The notes under the pieces: generated by a model
Seen by the model: the letters and a program-made list of their open reading frames with translations, nothing else
The model's database searches: none
What the model was told of the DNA's origin: nothing
From: Rossellomorea marisflavi
GTDB lineage: Bacteria > Bacillota > Bacilli > Bacillales > Bacillaceae_B
Assembly: GCF_022170785.1 (NCBI RefSeq)
Contig: NZ_CP081870.1
Coordinates: 3,844,001 to 3,908,000 of the forward strand
Reading direction: 5' to 3'
DNA: 64,000 nt
Shown: one piece after another, positions 18,530 through 26,929 of the stretch
Layout: every line of letters starts with the position of its first letter
Numbering within the stretch: the stretch's first letter is position 1
Translations under genes and position numbers: made by a program

Positions 18530-18555
18530 GGGCCCTGGTTGGGGCTTTTTTTGTG
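18530..18555 (+). terminator. Weak terminator after the unknown membrane protein
   Basis: GCCC (18532-18535) and GGGC (18542-18545) followed by eight T. The stem is short. Confidence 0.4.
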
Positions 18556-18647
18556 AAGATGAGGTTTTTTTTGAGGAATGGGGGCTTTTTTTCGGCGGGT
18601 GGGGGATTCATATAGCTTGGATTGATACAAATGGAGTCGAATCGGTA

Positions 18648-18685
18648 GGCTGGCGGGGTGTTCGAAACCATGCGCCAGCCTTTTT
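18648..18685 (+). terminator. Hairpin with T-run just before the 21-bp repeat array
   Basis: GGCTGGC (18648-18654) and GCCAGCC (18674-18680) with a 19-base loop, followed by TTTTT. There is no annotated gene immediately upstream on the plus strand, so it may end leftover transcription or belong to the repeat region. Confidence 0.4.
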
Positions 18686-18686
18686 C

Positions 18687-18862
18687 TACCGACTTTTGAA
18701 ATTTTATTACCGACATTTGAAATTTTTCTACCGACTTTGGAAAATTCATTACCAACTCTGTTCGGCGCAGTCCATTCCATTCCCAACTTGAATGACATTT
18801 TCCCAAGAAGAATGACTTATTACCGACTACGGGTGGCTTATTACCAACTCTACGACCATATT
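18687..18862. repeat. Degenerate ~21-bp tandem repeat array (TACCGAC units)
   Basis: Units begin TACCGAC, TACCAAC, TCCCAAC or TCCCAAG at 18687, 18708, 18729, 18750, 18781, 18801, 18821 and 18842, so spacings are 21, 21, 21, 31, 20, 20 and 21. The first three share TACCGAC-TTTGAAATTTT almost exactly. Read on the minus strand, the first units give a 7-residue pattern (SKVGRKI, SNVGNKI), but the 20- and 31-base units break the frame and there is no ribosome site, so I treat it as non-coding. It directly abuts the histidine-kinase stop codon. Confidence 0.75.
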
Positions 18863-18871
18863 CACAAGCTC

Positions 18872-20308
18872 CTATCTAATAGGAAGCTCCACCACAAACA
18901 CCGTCCCTTCAGATGAGCTACGCTCCAGGCGAAGGCTGCCTCCGTGGGCCTGGGCGAGCATCCGGGAAAACGGCAATCCCAGTCCGAGGCCACGCGTCTT
19001 GAGCTTCTTCTCTTCTCCGCGGTAAAAGCGTTCGAAGATCAGTGCTTGTTCGGCTTCCGAAATGCCACTCCCAGTGTCGCTGACCGATATGGTGCAGGTG
19101 TCCCCCGCCCGCTCGAGCTTCACACGCAGACTGCCATCCGCATCTGGCAGGGCCTGTCGTGCGTTGTTCAGGAGGTTGATGAGGATCTGTTCGACCCGCA
19201 ACGGATCCACGTCTGCTTCCATGTCTTCAGCAGGCGTCTCTACTTCCAACCGGAATGCCTCCTTCACATGGGTCTGCTTCCACTGATTCACGATATCCTC
19301 CACAAGGTCGTTCATGGAGACGGTCTCTTTCCTCACGGGAATTGCACCCGATGAGAAGGAGTTGAAGTCAAGAAGGTCGCCGATCATCCGCTGCAGGCGG
19401 TCCACTTCCTTAAGGGAAATATCGAGGAATTCCTTCGCTTCGTCCTCGGTCACGACCTCGTCCTTCACCGCCTGGATGAGGCCGCTGATGGAGGTGACCG
19501 GTGTCTTCAGATCATGGGTGACGCCGGCAAGGAGCTCCGACCTGAGCTGTTCAAGGTGTTGGAGCTTCTCGGCCATCTGCTGGAAGGAGTCCACGAGCTC
19601 GTAGATTTCCTTCTCCTTCGCGGTTTCTTTCAGGCTGACGTTGTAATTCCCTTCACTAACGACTCTCGCGGCTCTGGCCACTTCCGAGATTGGAGCCGAC
19701 AGCTTGCGTGACAGATAGTAGATGACGAGCCAGCCAAGGAGCCCGAGGCTCACCAGGAGGATGGCGAGGAGCCTGTACTCCTGGTTCACTTTCCCGAGGT
19801 CCTTCTCAAGGTTCAGCATGACCACATAGCCGAGGACATCGTCTCCGTTTTTCACCGGCTGACTGATGGCGTACGCCTTCCCTTCTTCACCAAGATCGAT
19901 CTCTACCTTTCTCTTTTCAAAAAACGTCGTCGAGATTTTCTGCGCCTGTGGCTGGGCACCCGGTGGCCCTCCGCGGAAATGGTTCTTATCGGAGAGGACA
20001 TTGCCTTCAGGGTCGACGACGAAGGTGGCCGGCGGCTCATCAAGGTTCAGGAGCTTACTCCGCTCTTCGACGACATCTTTCAGGACAGGTGGGATGAGGA
20101 TTTGTCCGTCTTCCGTCACGATGCGGTCGGCGAGTTCCTGAGCCATGACCTGGGTCAGGTTCAGGCGGTTATCAATCGTCGTCTTCCGGATCCAGATCGC
20201 CGAGATGAGGGCGATGACGAGGAGTCCGACGACAAGGGTGATGAGGTAGCGGGTCGTCCAGTAGCGGAGGAGCGTCTGGCGGCCCGGCTCTTTAGCTTTC
20301 GTGAACAC
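18872..20308 (-). CDS. Sensor histidine kinase
   Basis: 478 residues. Two membrane helices (about 21-41 and 178-198) flank an extracytoplasmic sensor of about 135 residues. Then come a HAMP linker, HisKA with phospho-acceptor His265 in AGVTHDLKTPVTS, and HATPase with N (LINLLNNARQAL), G1 (SDTGSGISEAEQ) and G2 (RGLGLGLPFSRML) boxes. Starts at GTG 20308 inside the end of the response-regulator gene (17-base overlap), the usual sign of coupled translation. It follows a response-regulator gene and, further upstream, a secreted acidic repeat protein that could be its ligand source or target. The stimulus is unknown. Confidence 0.92.
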   Translation of the reverse strand: MFTKAKEPGRQTLLRYWTTRYLITLVVGLLVIALISAIWIRKTTIDNRLNLTQVMAQELADRIVTEDGQILIPPVLKDVVEERSKLLNLDEPPATFVVDPEGNVLSDKNHFRGGPPGAQPQAQKISTTFFEKRKVEIDLGEEGKAYAISQPVKNGDDVLGYVVMLNLEKDLGKVNQEYRLLAILLVSLGLLGWLVIYYLSRKLSAPISEVARAARVVSEGNYNVSLKETAKEKEIYELVDSFQQMAEKLQHLEQLRSELLAGVTHDLKTPVTSISGLIQAVKDEVVTEDEAKEFLDISLKEVDRLQRMIGDLLDFNSFSSGAIPVRKETVSMNDLVEDIVNQWKQTHVKEAFRLEVETPAEDMEADVDPLRVEQILINLLNNARQALPDADGSLRVKLERAGDTCTISVSDTGSGISEAEQALIFERFYRGEEKKLKTRGLGLGLPFSRMLAQAHGGSLRLERSSSEGTVFVVELPIR

Positions 20309-20978
20309 TGAACTGATACCCCAATCCCCTGAGCGTGCGGATCTCCCCCTGCTCCTTCGGCCACTCCTCCAGTGACTTCCGGATCCGCTTCACGGCAAGA
20401 TCCACGGCGCGGTCGCTTCCTTCATAATCCATGCCCCACACCCGGTCGATGAGCTGCTCGCGCGTGAACGTCTGATTCGGATGGTCAGCAAGGAAAAGAA
20501 AAACGGAAAGATCTCTCGGCGTCAAGGCGATCTCCTCCCCTTTCAAGTGAACGGTATGGGACTGGCGATTTATTTTCAGATCACCATAGAGCCTTACACT
20601 TCCCGTATCGTACACGGGGCCGCTCCGCCTCAGGACAGCCTGGACCCGTGCGACAACTTCATCCCCAATGAACGGCTTCGCTATGTAATCATCGGCACCC
20701 GAAGTCAGACCCTTCAGGCGGTAATCCACGTCGCCCAGGGCCGTGAGCATGATGACAGGCGTCGGTGCTAGAGTCCTGATTGACTCCAGGACCGACCAGC
20801 CATCGCCGTCCGGCAGCATGACATCGAGAAGCACAAGATCCGGCTGCACATCCCTATAATCCTTCATGGCCTCGCTTCCTGAGTACGATTGCACTACGTC
20901 AAAGCCGTTCTTCGTCAGGTACGCCTTCAGGACCCTGGATATGGTGATTTCATCTTCAACGATCTGTATGGTTTTCAT
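20292..20978 (-). CDS. OmpR/PhoB-family response regulator
   Basis: 228 residues. Receiver domain with phospho-acceptor Asp52 (LVLLDVMLPDGDGW), acidic pair EDE near residue 8-10 and switch Lys in IAKPF. C-terminal winged-helix Trans_reg_C domain: LTPRDLSVFLFLADHPNQTF, REQLIDRVWG and VKRIRKSL, ending RTLRGLGYQFS. AGGAGGATTTCTC precedes ATG 20978. Pairs with the overlapping histidine kinase. Confidence 0.94.
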   Translation of the reverse strand: MKTIQIVEDEITISRVLKAYLTKNGFDVVQSYSGSEAMKDYRDVQPDLVLLDVMLPDGDGWSVLESIRTLAPTPVIMLTALGDVDYRLKGLTSGADDYIAKPFIGDEVVARVQAVLRRSGPVYDTGSVRLYGDLKINRQSHTVHLKGEEIALTPRDLSVFLFLADHPNQTFTREQLIDRVWGMDYEGSDRAVDLAVKRIRKSLEEWPKEQGEIRTLRGLGYQFSVHES

Positions 20979-21039
20979 ATGAGAAATCCTCCTATAGAAG
21001 CATTATAAGGGAAAAACGGGTGGGGAAGAAATGCTTGGG

Positions 21040-21073
21040 GAAAAAGAAAGAGTGCCAGGGGGACGGCACTCTC
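21040..21073 (-). terminator. Terminator of the acidic repeat protein gene
   Basis: GAGTGCC/GGCACTC stem (21050-21056 with 21065-21071) running into TTTCTTTTTC on the minus strand; located between this gene and the response-regulator gene. Confidence 0.78.
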
Positions 21074-21089
21074 ATTTATAGGAAAGGGG

Positions 21090-21860
21090 TCAAAGGGTCA
21101 CGCTGGTCTTCGATGCATCCAAATCGGTCTGGTCATCAGACTGATCGTCTTCCTTCGTGATGCCCGCTGGACCGTGATCACCGCCACCGCGCGGACCTTT
21201 CATCTTCACGCCGAGATCTTCAAGCTGATCATGCGCTTCTTCCTCGGTGATGGTCCCTTCGACCGCCTTCTTCAGGATGGCCTGGGCTTTTTTCTTTGTT
21301 GCTGCATCCAGATCGGCAAACGGATCCGGCATCATGTCGAGGTCGAAGTCGACATCGAGCTCATCCAGCTCCTTCTGCGCCTCTTCCTTCGTTATCATGC
21401 CAGCGATGTAGCGGTCGCGGATGTCATGGGTTTTCTGGTGAGTCTCTTCATCCATCCCGTCCGGTCGCTGCGGCATCTCGATACTGAGGTCAGCGATCTT
21501 TTCCTTCGCTTCTTCCTCCGTCAGATCACCCGACTTCACCTGATCCCGGATGTCATCCAGCTTCTTTCGCGTCTCATCATCAAGCTCCATGCCAGGCCCG
21601 CCGTGATGACCACCGCGCCCCGGAGGACGGATCCCCAACTCATCGAGCTTTTCTTTCGCCTCATCCCTTGTGATGGTCCCATCCTCCACCTGGCCCTTGA
21701 TTTCATCAAGCTTGGACTTTGTTTCCTCATCAAGCTGCTGCTTCTCCTCCACTTGCGGCTTCTCCGCCGTGTCCTGCGTCGTCGCCGTATACGCAGCCGG
21801 CGCCAGGATTCCCAATGACAATGCACCCGCCACCACTTTTGCCGATAGTACATTCAACAT
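21090..21860 (-). CDS. Secreted acidic protein with four SHOCT-like helical repeats
   Basis: 256 residues. Signal peptide with Ala-rich end (LSLGILAPAAYTA), then four imperfect repeats of about 45 residues built on a pattern such as LDDETRKKLDDIRDQ, SGDLTEEEAKEKL, ADLSI: a helix, a turn with Gly/Asp, then EEAxxxLxxLG. The second-half motif resembles SHOCT short C-terminal domains. Linkers are rich in Gly/His (GRGGHHGGPG), Met/Pro and Asp, which could bind metal. Ribosome site GGAGGTAGG. Same strand and upstream of the two-component genes but with its own terminator. No enzymatic motif is seen; I infer an exported structural, metal-binding or sensor-linked protein. Confidence 0.75.
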   Translation of the reverse strand: MLNVLSAKVVAGALSLGILAPAAYTATTQDTAEKPQVEEKQQLDEETKSKLDEIKGQVEDGTITRDEAKEKLDELGIRPPGRGGHHGGPGMELDDETRKKLDDIRDQVKSGDLTEEEAKEKIADLSIEMPQRPDGMDEETHQKTHDIRDRYIAGMITKEEAQKELDELDVDFDLDMMPDPFADLDAATKKKAQAILKKAVEGTITEEEAHDQLEDLGVKMKGPRGGGDHGPAGITKEDDQSDDQTDLDASKTSVTL

Positions 21861-22117
21861 CTTACCTACCTCCAGTTCATTTTGAATTTGTAGATTTCAG
21901 CCTTGCAAGATTGATTGTAGGGGGTGAATGTGTCAGGAGGATGTCGGCGGAAAGTTTATTTTATTTTCTTAAGTTCGCTACTAAATCAGGTTTGCAAATG
22001 GGGAAATCTGTATATAAACTTCTATAAGTTTAAAACATCCTTCCACGAAACTTTAATACATCACTCAAAGAATGAGACGCATGTTCCATCTATTCCTGAT
22101 CAGAAAGAGGTTAAAGT

Positions 22118-22408
22118 ATGGGTTATAATCCTTTGATCAAAGCTTTAAAAGACAATAGGAAATCTACAATAGTAATTGAGTGGGAAAATGGACTGAAAGT
22201 TAGTGGGAAATTAGATACCATTTTTGAAACAGATAATGGACTTGAAGATGCTGATGAGAATTTCAAAGAATATGATTCAGCTATATTTAAAGTGGATAAC
22301 ATATTATCTGAACCACACGACGTGGACAATGATATTTATAAATGGCTGGCTAATCATAAGGGCGATCATTACAATTTGGAAACACCTCTAATACTCTATT
22401 ACAATTAA
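22118..22408 (+). CDS. Small acidic hypothetical protein
   Basis: 96 residues from ATG 22118 with AGAGG upstream. Predicted mixed alpha/beta soluble protein (NPLIKALKDNRKSTIVIEW, GLKVSGKLDTIFETDNG, TPLILYYN). The WENG-KVSGKLDTIFETDNG stretch looks like a small beta-barrel turn seen in single-domain immunity or carbohydrate-related proteins, but I cannot assign a family. AT-richer than neighbours; ends in a strong terminator. Confidence 0.65.
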   Translation: MGYNPLIKALKDNRKSTIVIEWENGLKVSGKLDTIFETDNGLEDADENFKEYDSAIFKVDNILSEPHDVDNDIYKWLANHKGDHYNLETPLILYYN

Positions 22409-22424
22409 AGTAGTCATACTAACC

Positions 22425-22468
22425 CCCAAATAGGCATTTGCAACAAGATGCCTATTTGGGTTTTTTTT
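22425..22468 (+). terminator. Strong terminator upstream of the trehalose promoter
   Basis: CCCAAATAGGCAT (22425-22437) and ATGCCTATTTGGG (22448-22460) form a 13-bp stem followed by eight T. Confidence 0.92.
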
Positions 22469-22494
22469 AATAAAAAATTATTTAGTCATCAATT

Positions 22495-22510
22495 ATGAAA
22501 ACGCTCTACA
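22495..22510. promoter_or_regulatory. Candidate cre (CcpA) site of the trehalose operon
   Basis: ATGAAAACGCTCTACA resembles a cre box with one extra base in the right half and lies 7 bases before the -35 hexamer of treP. Confidence 0.4.
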
Positions 22511-22516
22511 TTTTCA

Positions 22517-22569
22517 TTGACAACATGTATATACAAGATTACAATTGAACTAGATCTTGTATATACAAC
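22517..22569 (+). promoter_or_regulatory. treP promoter with two TreR operators
   Basis: TTGACA (22517-22522), 17-base spacer, TACAAT (22540-22545): a near-consensus sigma-A promoter. The spacer itself is the TreR-type palindrome ATGTATATACAAG (22525-22537), and a second copy CTTGTATATACAAC (22556-22569) overlaps the start of transcription. TreR of Bacillus is known to bind TTGTATATACAA. Repression by steric block of RNA polymerase, relieved by trehalose-6-phosphate, follows directly. Confidence 0.9.
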
Positions 22570-22672
22570 ACAGTATTTTGGAAGCGTTACCGATATATTA
22601 GGAGTTTCTACTCATTCCATATGGGGAATGGTTGTTACAAATGTAAGCGAACACATTTTGGGAGGGATTCAC

Positions 22673-24088
22673 ATGAGCGTGGATAGACAATCGGTTAAAC
22701 AGATCATCGAAGCCATCGGGGGAGCGGACAATATTTCGACCGCGACGCACTGCGTGACACGTCTTCGCCTTATTCTGAAAGATGAAGGAAAAGTCGATAA
22801 AGAGAAATTGGATGATATCGATATCGTAAAAGGATCATTCTCTTCAAACGGACAGTTCCAGGTTGTCATCGGGCAGGGACTCGTTGATAAGGCCTATAAA
22901 ATCCTCGCTGAGGAAACAGGCATCCAGGAAGTATCAAAGGAAGATGTGAAAAATGAAGCGTCCAAGAATTTGAATCCGCTTCAACGGGCCATTAAGACCC
23001 TTGCAGACATCTTCATCCCAATCCTGCCGGCCATTGTCATGGCGGGTCTGTTGATGGGACTGAACAATATCCTTACGGGTCCCGGAATCTTTTTCGACGA
23101 TAAGTCCGTCATCGACGTCTATCCACAATGGGCAGACCTCACCAATATCATCAACCTGATCGCCAACACGGCCTTCACCTTCCTACCTGCACTCATCGGT
23201 TGGTCGGCCATGAAGCGTTTTGGCGGGAATCCACTCCTTGGGATTGTCCTTGGATTGATCCTCGTCCACCCGGACCTTCTCAATGCGTGGGCCTACGGAT
23301 CTGCTGAAAAGATCCCAACATGGAACATCTTTGGTCTTGAAATCGATAAAATCGGGTATCAGGGACAAGTCCTCCCGATCCTCGTTGCTTCTTATGTATT
23401 AGCGAAAATCGAGCGTTTCTTAGATAAACATGTTCATGATTCAATCAAGCTGTTGGTCGTAGCACCTGTTGCCTTGCTCGTAACTGGATTACTTTCTTTC
23501 ATCGTCATCGGTCCGATCACGTTCTTCATCGGTAACCAACTGACAGACGGCGTCATCTGGATCTTCAGTCATTTCGGCTGGCTCGGTGGTCTACTGTACG
23601 GTGGATTGTACGCAGTCATGGTCATCACCGGGATGCACCACACGTTCCTGGCCGTCGACCTGCAGCTCGTATCCAACACAGGCGGGACATTCCTATGGCC
23701 GATCCTGGCACTATCAAACATCGCACAGGGATCTGCCGCACTCGCCATGATGTTCCTTGCGAAGAAACAAAACCAAAAACTGAGCGGCCTGGCCGGTACC
23801 TCCGCCCTTTCCGCTTATCTCGGAGTAACTGAACCTGCCATGTTCGGGGTCAACCTGCGCTACAAATTCCCGTTCATCGCAGCCATCATCGGTTCCGCCA
23901 TCGGAGGAGTCCTGCTCGCCACAACAGGCACCGAAGCCTTCTCCATCGGCGTAGGAGGAATCCCAGGAATCTTCTCCTTCAAACCGCAATACTACCTAAC
24001 ATTCGCCATCGGAATGGTCATCTGTATCATCATCCCGTTCCTACTCACCATGCTATTCGCCAAATTCAGCAAAAACAAAATCAGCTAA
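22673..24088 (+). CDS. treP: PTS trehalose transporter subunit IIBC
   Basis: 471 residues. Imports trehalose as trehalose-6-phosphate. N-terminal IIB domain with phosphocysteine motif THCVTRLRL (Cys27); IIC domain with about ten membrane helices, GMHHTF and VTEPAMFGVNL motifs typical of TreP. No IIA domain; Bacillus TreP uses the glucose-type IIA. Start at ATG 22673 with GGGAGGG upstream; the frame open from 22517 runs through the promoter and is not translated. The identity is supported by TreR operators, treA downstream and treR nearby. Separated from treA by a terminator and 1 kb of repeats. Confidence 0.95.
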   Translation: MSVDRQSVKQIIEAIGGADNISTATHCVTRLRLILKDEGKVDKEKLDDIDIVKGSFSSNGQFQVVIGQGLVDKAYKILAEETGIQEVSKEDVKNEASKNLNPLQRAIKTLADIFIPILPAIVMAGLLMGLNNILTGPGIFFDDKSVIDVYPQWADLTNIINLIANTAFTFLPALIGWSAMKRFGGNPLLGIVLGLILVHPDLLNAWAYGSAEKIPTWNIFGLEIDKIGYQGQVLPILVASYVLAKIERFLDKHVHDSIKLLVVAPVALLVTGLLSFIVIGPITFFIGNQLTDGVIWIFSHFGWLGGLLYGGLYAVMVITGMHHTFLAVDLQLVSNTGGTFLWPILALSNIAQGSAALAMMFLAKKQNQKLSGLAGTSALSAYLGVTEPAMFGVNLRYKFPFIAAIIGSAIGGVLLATTGTEAFSIGVGGIPGIFSFKPQYYLTFAIGMVICIIIPFLLTMLFAKFSKNKIS

Positions 24089-24100
24089 AACAGTTGAATC

Positions 24101-24118
24101 AACTTGTATATACAAGTT
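24101..24118. promoter_or_regulatory. Third TreR operator, downstream of treP
   Basis: AACTTGTATATACAAGTT is a perfect 18-bp palindrome containing the TreR core, better than either promoter copy. It lies 13 bases after the treP stop and 8 bases before a terminator. Confidence 0.8.
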
Positions 24119-24125
24119 AAAATGA

Positions 24126-24161
24126 GGGAGCGACAAGGACAACCAGTCCCGCTCCCTTTTT
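24126..24161 (+). terminator. Terminator after treP
   Basis: GGGAGCG (24126-24132) and CGCTCCC (24150-24156) enclose an inner GGAC/GTCC stem; five T follow. It would separate treP from treA transcription unless read through. Confidence 0.88.
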
Positions 24162-24264
24162 ACTAATCAAAAAGAAAGCAACCTGGATAGGTCACTACAC
24201 TCTATCAATCTTGGAGATAATCAGGAGTAGAGCCAAGGCGTGACTTCCAAACCCACATATAATC

Positions 24265-25135
24265 GCACTACTTATTACGAAGTAGAGAGGGTTTTCGACA
24301 CCCATTAAATGGATGCCGAACAAATCATTCTCCCTCCCACCACAAAGTGCCTTGCAGCGAAGGCCACCTGACTCCTACGGGAATAGAGGGTAGCCTGAGA
24401 CCCTGCAGGCGCCAGCCGAAGCGGCTCTGGCACCCTCCCCGAGGAAAGCAGGTGGCCGCAGCGAAAAGGCACGAACCTATCAAATAGTCCATGAAGTAGA
24501 AGAGGGGTTTTCTCACCCATCAAAAGGGATGTCGAACACAGCATCCTCCCTACCACCACAAAGTGACTTGCAGCGAAGGTCGGACGACTCCTTCGGGAAT
24601 AGAGGCAAGGTTGAGACCCTGCAGGCGCCAGCCGAAGCGGCTCAGGCACCCTCCCCGAGGAAAGCAGGTGGCCGCAGCGAAAAGGCACGAACCTATCAAA
24701 TAGTCCATGAAGTAGAAGAGGGGGTTTCTCACCCATCAAAAGGGATGTCGAACACAGCACACTCTAAACAACTACTAAGTGCCTTGCAGCGAAGGGCGGC
24801 CGACTCCTTCGGGAATAGAGGCAAGGTTGAGACCCTGCAGGCAAAGCCGAAGCGGCTCAACTGACTCCCCGATGAAAGCGGACGACCGCAGCGGAAAGGC
24901 ACGAACCCAATCAAATAGTCTAGAAGTAGAAAAGGGTTTTTCACACCCATCAAAAGGGATGTCGAACGAATCATCCTCCCTATCACCCCAAAGTGCCTTG
25001 CAGCGGAGGCCACCTGACTCCTACGGGAATAGAGGGTAAGTTGAGACCCTGCAGGCGCAGCCGAAGCGGCTCAACACCCTCCCCGAGGAAAGCAGGTGGA
25101 CGCAGCGAAAAGGCACGGAACCAATCAAATAACCC
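24265..25135. repeat. Four tandem ~216-bp repeats between treP and treA
   Basis: The landmark CTTGCAGCG recurs at 24351, 24567, 24783 and 24997 (spacing 216, 216, 214). Each unit has a variable lead with ACCCATCAAAAGGGATG followed by a GC-rich core of about 125 bases. The core includes GACTCCT-CGGGAATAGAGG, GAGACCCTGCAGGC, CGAAGCGGCTC and CCCGAGGAAAGCAGG, ending GCAGCG-AAAGGCAC. Within each core CTCC and GGAG-type arms and GAGACC/GGCTC arms can pair, so the core is probably a structured repeat of the intergenic kind common in Bacillaceae. Because 216 is divisible by three, long open frames cross it on both strands; they show no ribosome sites and repeat the same peptide. Confidence 0.9.
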
Positions 25136-25179
25136 ATGAACCACACACTAATAACCACACTAAAAGGAAGGTGTCCCAA

Positions 25180-26874
25180 ATGACCCAACAAACACAACCA
25201 TGGTGGAAAAAAGCGGCCGTCTACCAGATCTACCCCAAAAGCTTCAACGACACAACAGGAAACGGAGTCGGAGACATCCAAGGCATCACCCAAAAACTCG
25301 ACTACCTCAACAAACTAGGCGTCGACGTCATCTGGCTCACCCCCATCTACGAAAGCCCACAGCGCGACAACGGCTACGACATCAGCGACTACTTCTCCAT
25401 CCATGCCGAATACGGCACCATGGAAGACTTCGAGAACCTCCTGAGTGAAGCACACGCCCGCGGCATCAAAGTCATCCTCGACATCGTCATCAACCACACA
25501 TCCACAGAGAACCAGTGGTTCATCGAGTCCCGCCAGTCAAAAGACAGCGAATTCCGTGACTTCTACATCTGGCGCGATGATAAACCCGACGGATCCGAGC
25601 CGACAAACTGGCAGTCCAAGTTCGGCGGAAACGCCTGGCAGTATGACGAAGCGACAGGCCAATACTACCTTCATCTCTTCGACGTCACCCAAGCCGACCT
25701 CAACTGGGAAAATGATGCTGTCCGCCGTAAGCTGTACGACATGATGCTCTTCTGGCTCGACAAGGGCGTCGACGGCTTCCGTCTTGACGTCATCAACCTG
25801 ATTTCAAAAGACCAGCGCTTCCCTGATGACGACGGCTCCACGGCTCCCGGGGACGGACGCAAGTTTTACACGGACGGTCCCAAGGTCCATGATTACATGC
25901 AGGAGATGAACCGTGAAGTCTTCTCGAAGCACGACATCATGACCGTAGGCGAGATGTCGTCTACGACGATCGATAACTGCATCAAATACTCGCGTCCCGA
26001 CCGGAACGAACTCAGCATGACCTTCAATTTCCACCACTTGAAGGTGGATTACCCTGGCGGCGAGAAGTGGACGGTCGCAGACTTCGACTTCCAACAGCTC
26101 AAGGACATCCTCTCCACCTGGCAGAAAGAAATGCACGACGGCGGTGGATGGAACGCCCTCTTCTGGTGTAACCACGACCAGCCACGTATCGTGAGCCGCT
26201 ACGGAAATGACGGGGAGTTCCATAAGGAATCGGCGAAAATGCTGGCCACCACGATCCACATGATGCAGGGGACGCCTTATATTTACCAAGGAGAAGAATT
26301 CGGGATGACGAATCCGAAATTCACGAGCATCGATGAGTATCGGGATGTGGAATCAATCAATATGTTCAACATCATGAAGGAACAAGGGAAATCGGAAGAC
26401 GAAATCCTTGAGATCCTCCGTCACAAGTCCCGTGACAACTCCCGCACGCCTGTTCAGTGGGATGGAAGTGAAAACGCAGGATTCACCTCAGGACAACCTT
26501 GGATCCCCGTGGCGAAGAATTTCAGGGACATCAATGCCGAAGTCGCCATGGATGATCCGACATCTGTGTTCTATCACTATCAAAAGCTGATCAGTCTCAG
26601 AAAAGAATACGATGTGATCACGGATGGTGATTATGAGCTCATCCTCGAGAACGATCCGCGCTTGTTCGCCTATGTCCGCAATGGCGTGGATGAGAAGCTC
26701 CTCGTGGTGAATAATTTCTACAGTACAGATGCCGATTTCACCCTGCCTGAAGAGGTAAAGGTGAATGGATGGAGCAGTGAGATCTTGATCTCGAACTATG
26801 AAGATTCCGCCAATGTCTATACGCATATGAACCTTCGACCTTATGAATCCGTTGTGTTCCGCTTGACGAAATAA
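25180..26874 (+). CDS. treA: Alpha,alpha-phosphotrehalase (trehalose-6-phosphate hydrolase)
   Basis: 564 residues, GH13 amylase fold, typical for TreA/TreC. Cytosolic; splits trehalose-6-phosphate into glucose and glucose-6-phosphate. Visible motifs: WWKKAAVYQIYPKSF, DVIWLTPIYESPQRDNGYDI, region I DIVINHTS, region II GFRLDVINLISK with the nucleophile Asp, region III VGEMSS with the acid Glu, region IV NHDQPRIVSRYG, and QGTPYIYQGEEFGMTN. Start at ATG 25180 with AAGGAAGG upstream; the longer frame from 25096 begins in the repeat array. Transcription source is unclear because a terminator and the repeats precede it. Confidence 0.96.
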   Translation: MTQQTQPWWKKAAVYQIYPKSFNDTTGNGVGDIQGITQKLDYLNKLGVDVIWLTPIYESPQRDNGYDISDYFSIHAEYGTMEDFENLLSEAHARGIKVILDIVINHTSTENQWFIESRQSKDSEFRDFYIWRDDKPDGSEPTNWQSKFGGNAWQYDEATGQYYLHLFDVTQADLNWENDAVRRKLYDMMLFWLDKGVDGFRLDVINLISKDQRFPDDDGSTAPGDGRKFYTDGPKVHDYMQEMNREVFSKHDIMTVGEMSSTTIDNCIKYSRPDRNELSMTFNFHHLKVDYPGGEKWTVADFDFQQLKDILSTWQKEMHDGGGWNALFWCNHDQPRIVSRYGNDGEFHKESAKMLATTIHMMQGTPYIYQGEEFGMTNPKFTSIDEYRDVESINMFNIMKEQGKSEDEILEILRHKSRDNSRTPVQWDGSENAGFTSGQPWIPVAKNFRDINAEVAMDDPTSVFYHYQKLISLRKEYDVITDGDYELILENDPRLFAYVRNGVDEKLLVVNNFYSTDADFTLPEEVKVNGWSSEILISNYEDSANVYTHMNLRPYESVVFRLTK

Positions 26875-26881
26875 GTGGACG

Positions 26882-26925
26882 ATACAAAAACCGGGCAGCC
26901 CCTCTAGGCTGCCCGGTTTTTGTAT
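26882..26925. terminator. Bidirectional terminator between treA and the Nudix gene
   Basis: AAAAACCGGGCAGCC (26886-26900) pairs perfectly with GGCTGCCCGGTTTTT (26907-26921); T-runs on both strands. Confidence 0.95.
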
Positions 26926-26929
26926 GTAA

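Noticed and set aside
18451-18806. Minus-strand frames encoding SKVGRKI-type heptads
   Set aside because: They lack ribosome sites, and the 20- and 31-base units of the array break the heptad frame.
22517-22672. Longer treP start at 22517
   Set aside because: It begins inside the -35 hexamer and runs through both operators. The ATG at 22673 has a strong ribosome site.
24305-25293. Several open frames on both strands across the treP-treA repeat array
   Set aside because: The 216-bp unit is a multiple of three, so any stop-free frame continues through all copies. No ribosome sites and no protein-like composition were seen.
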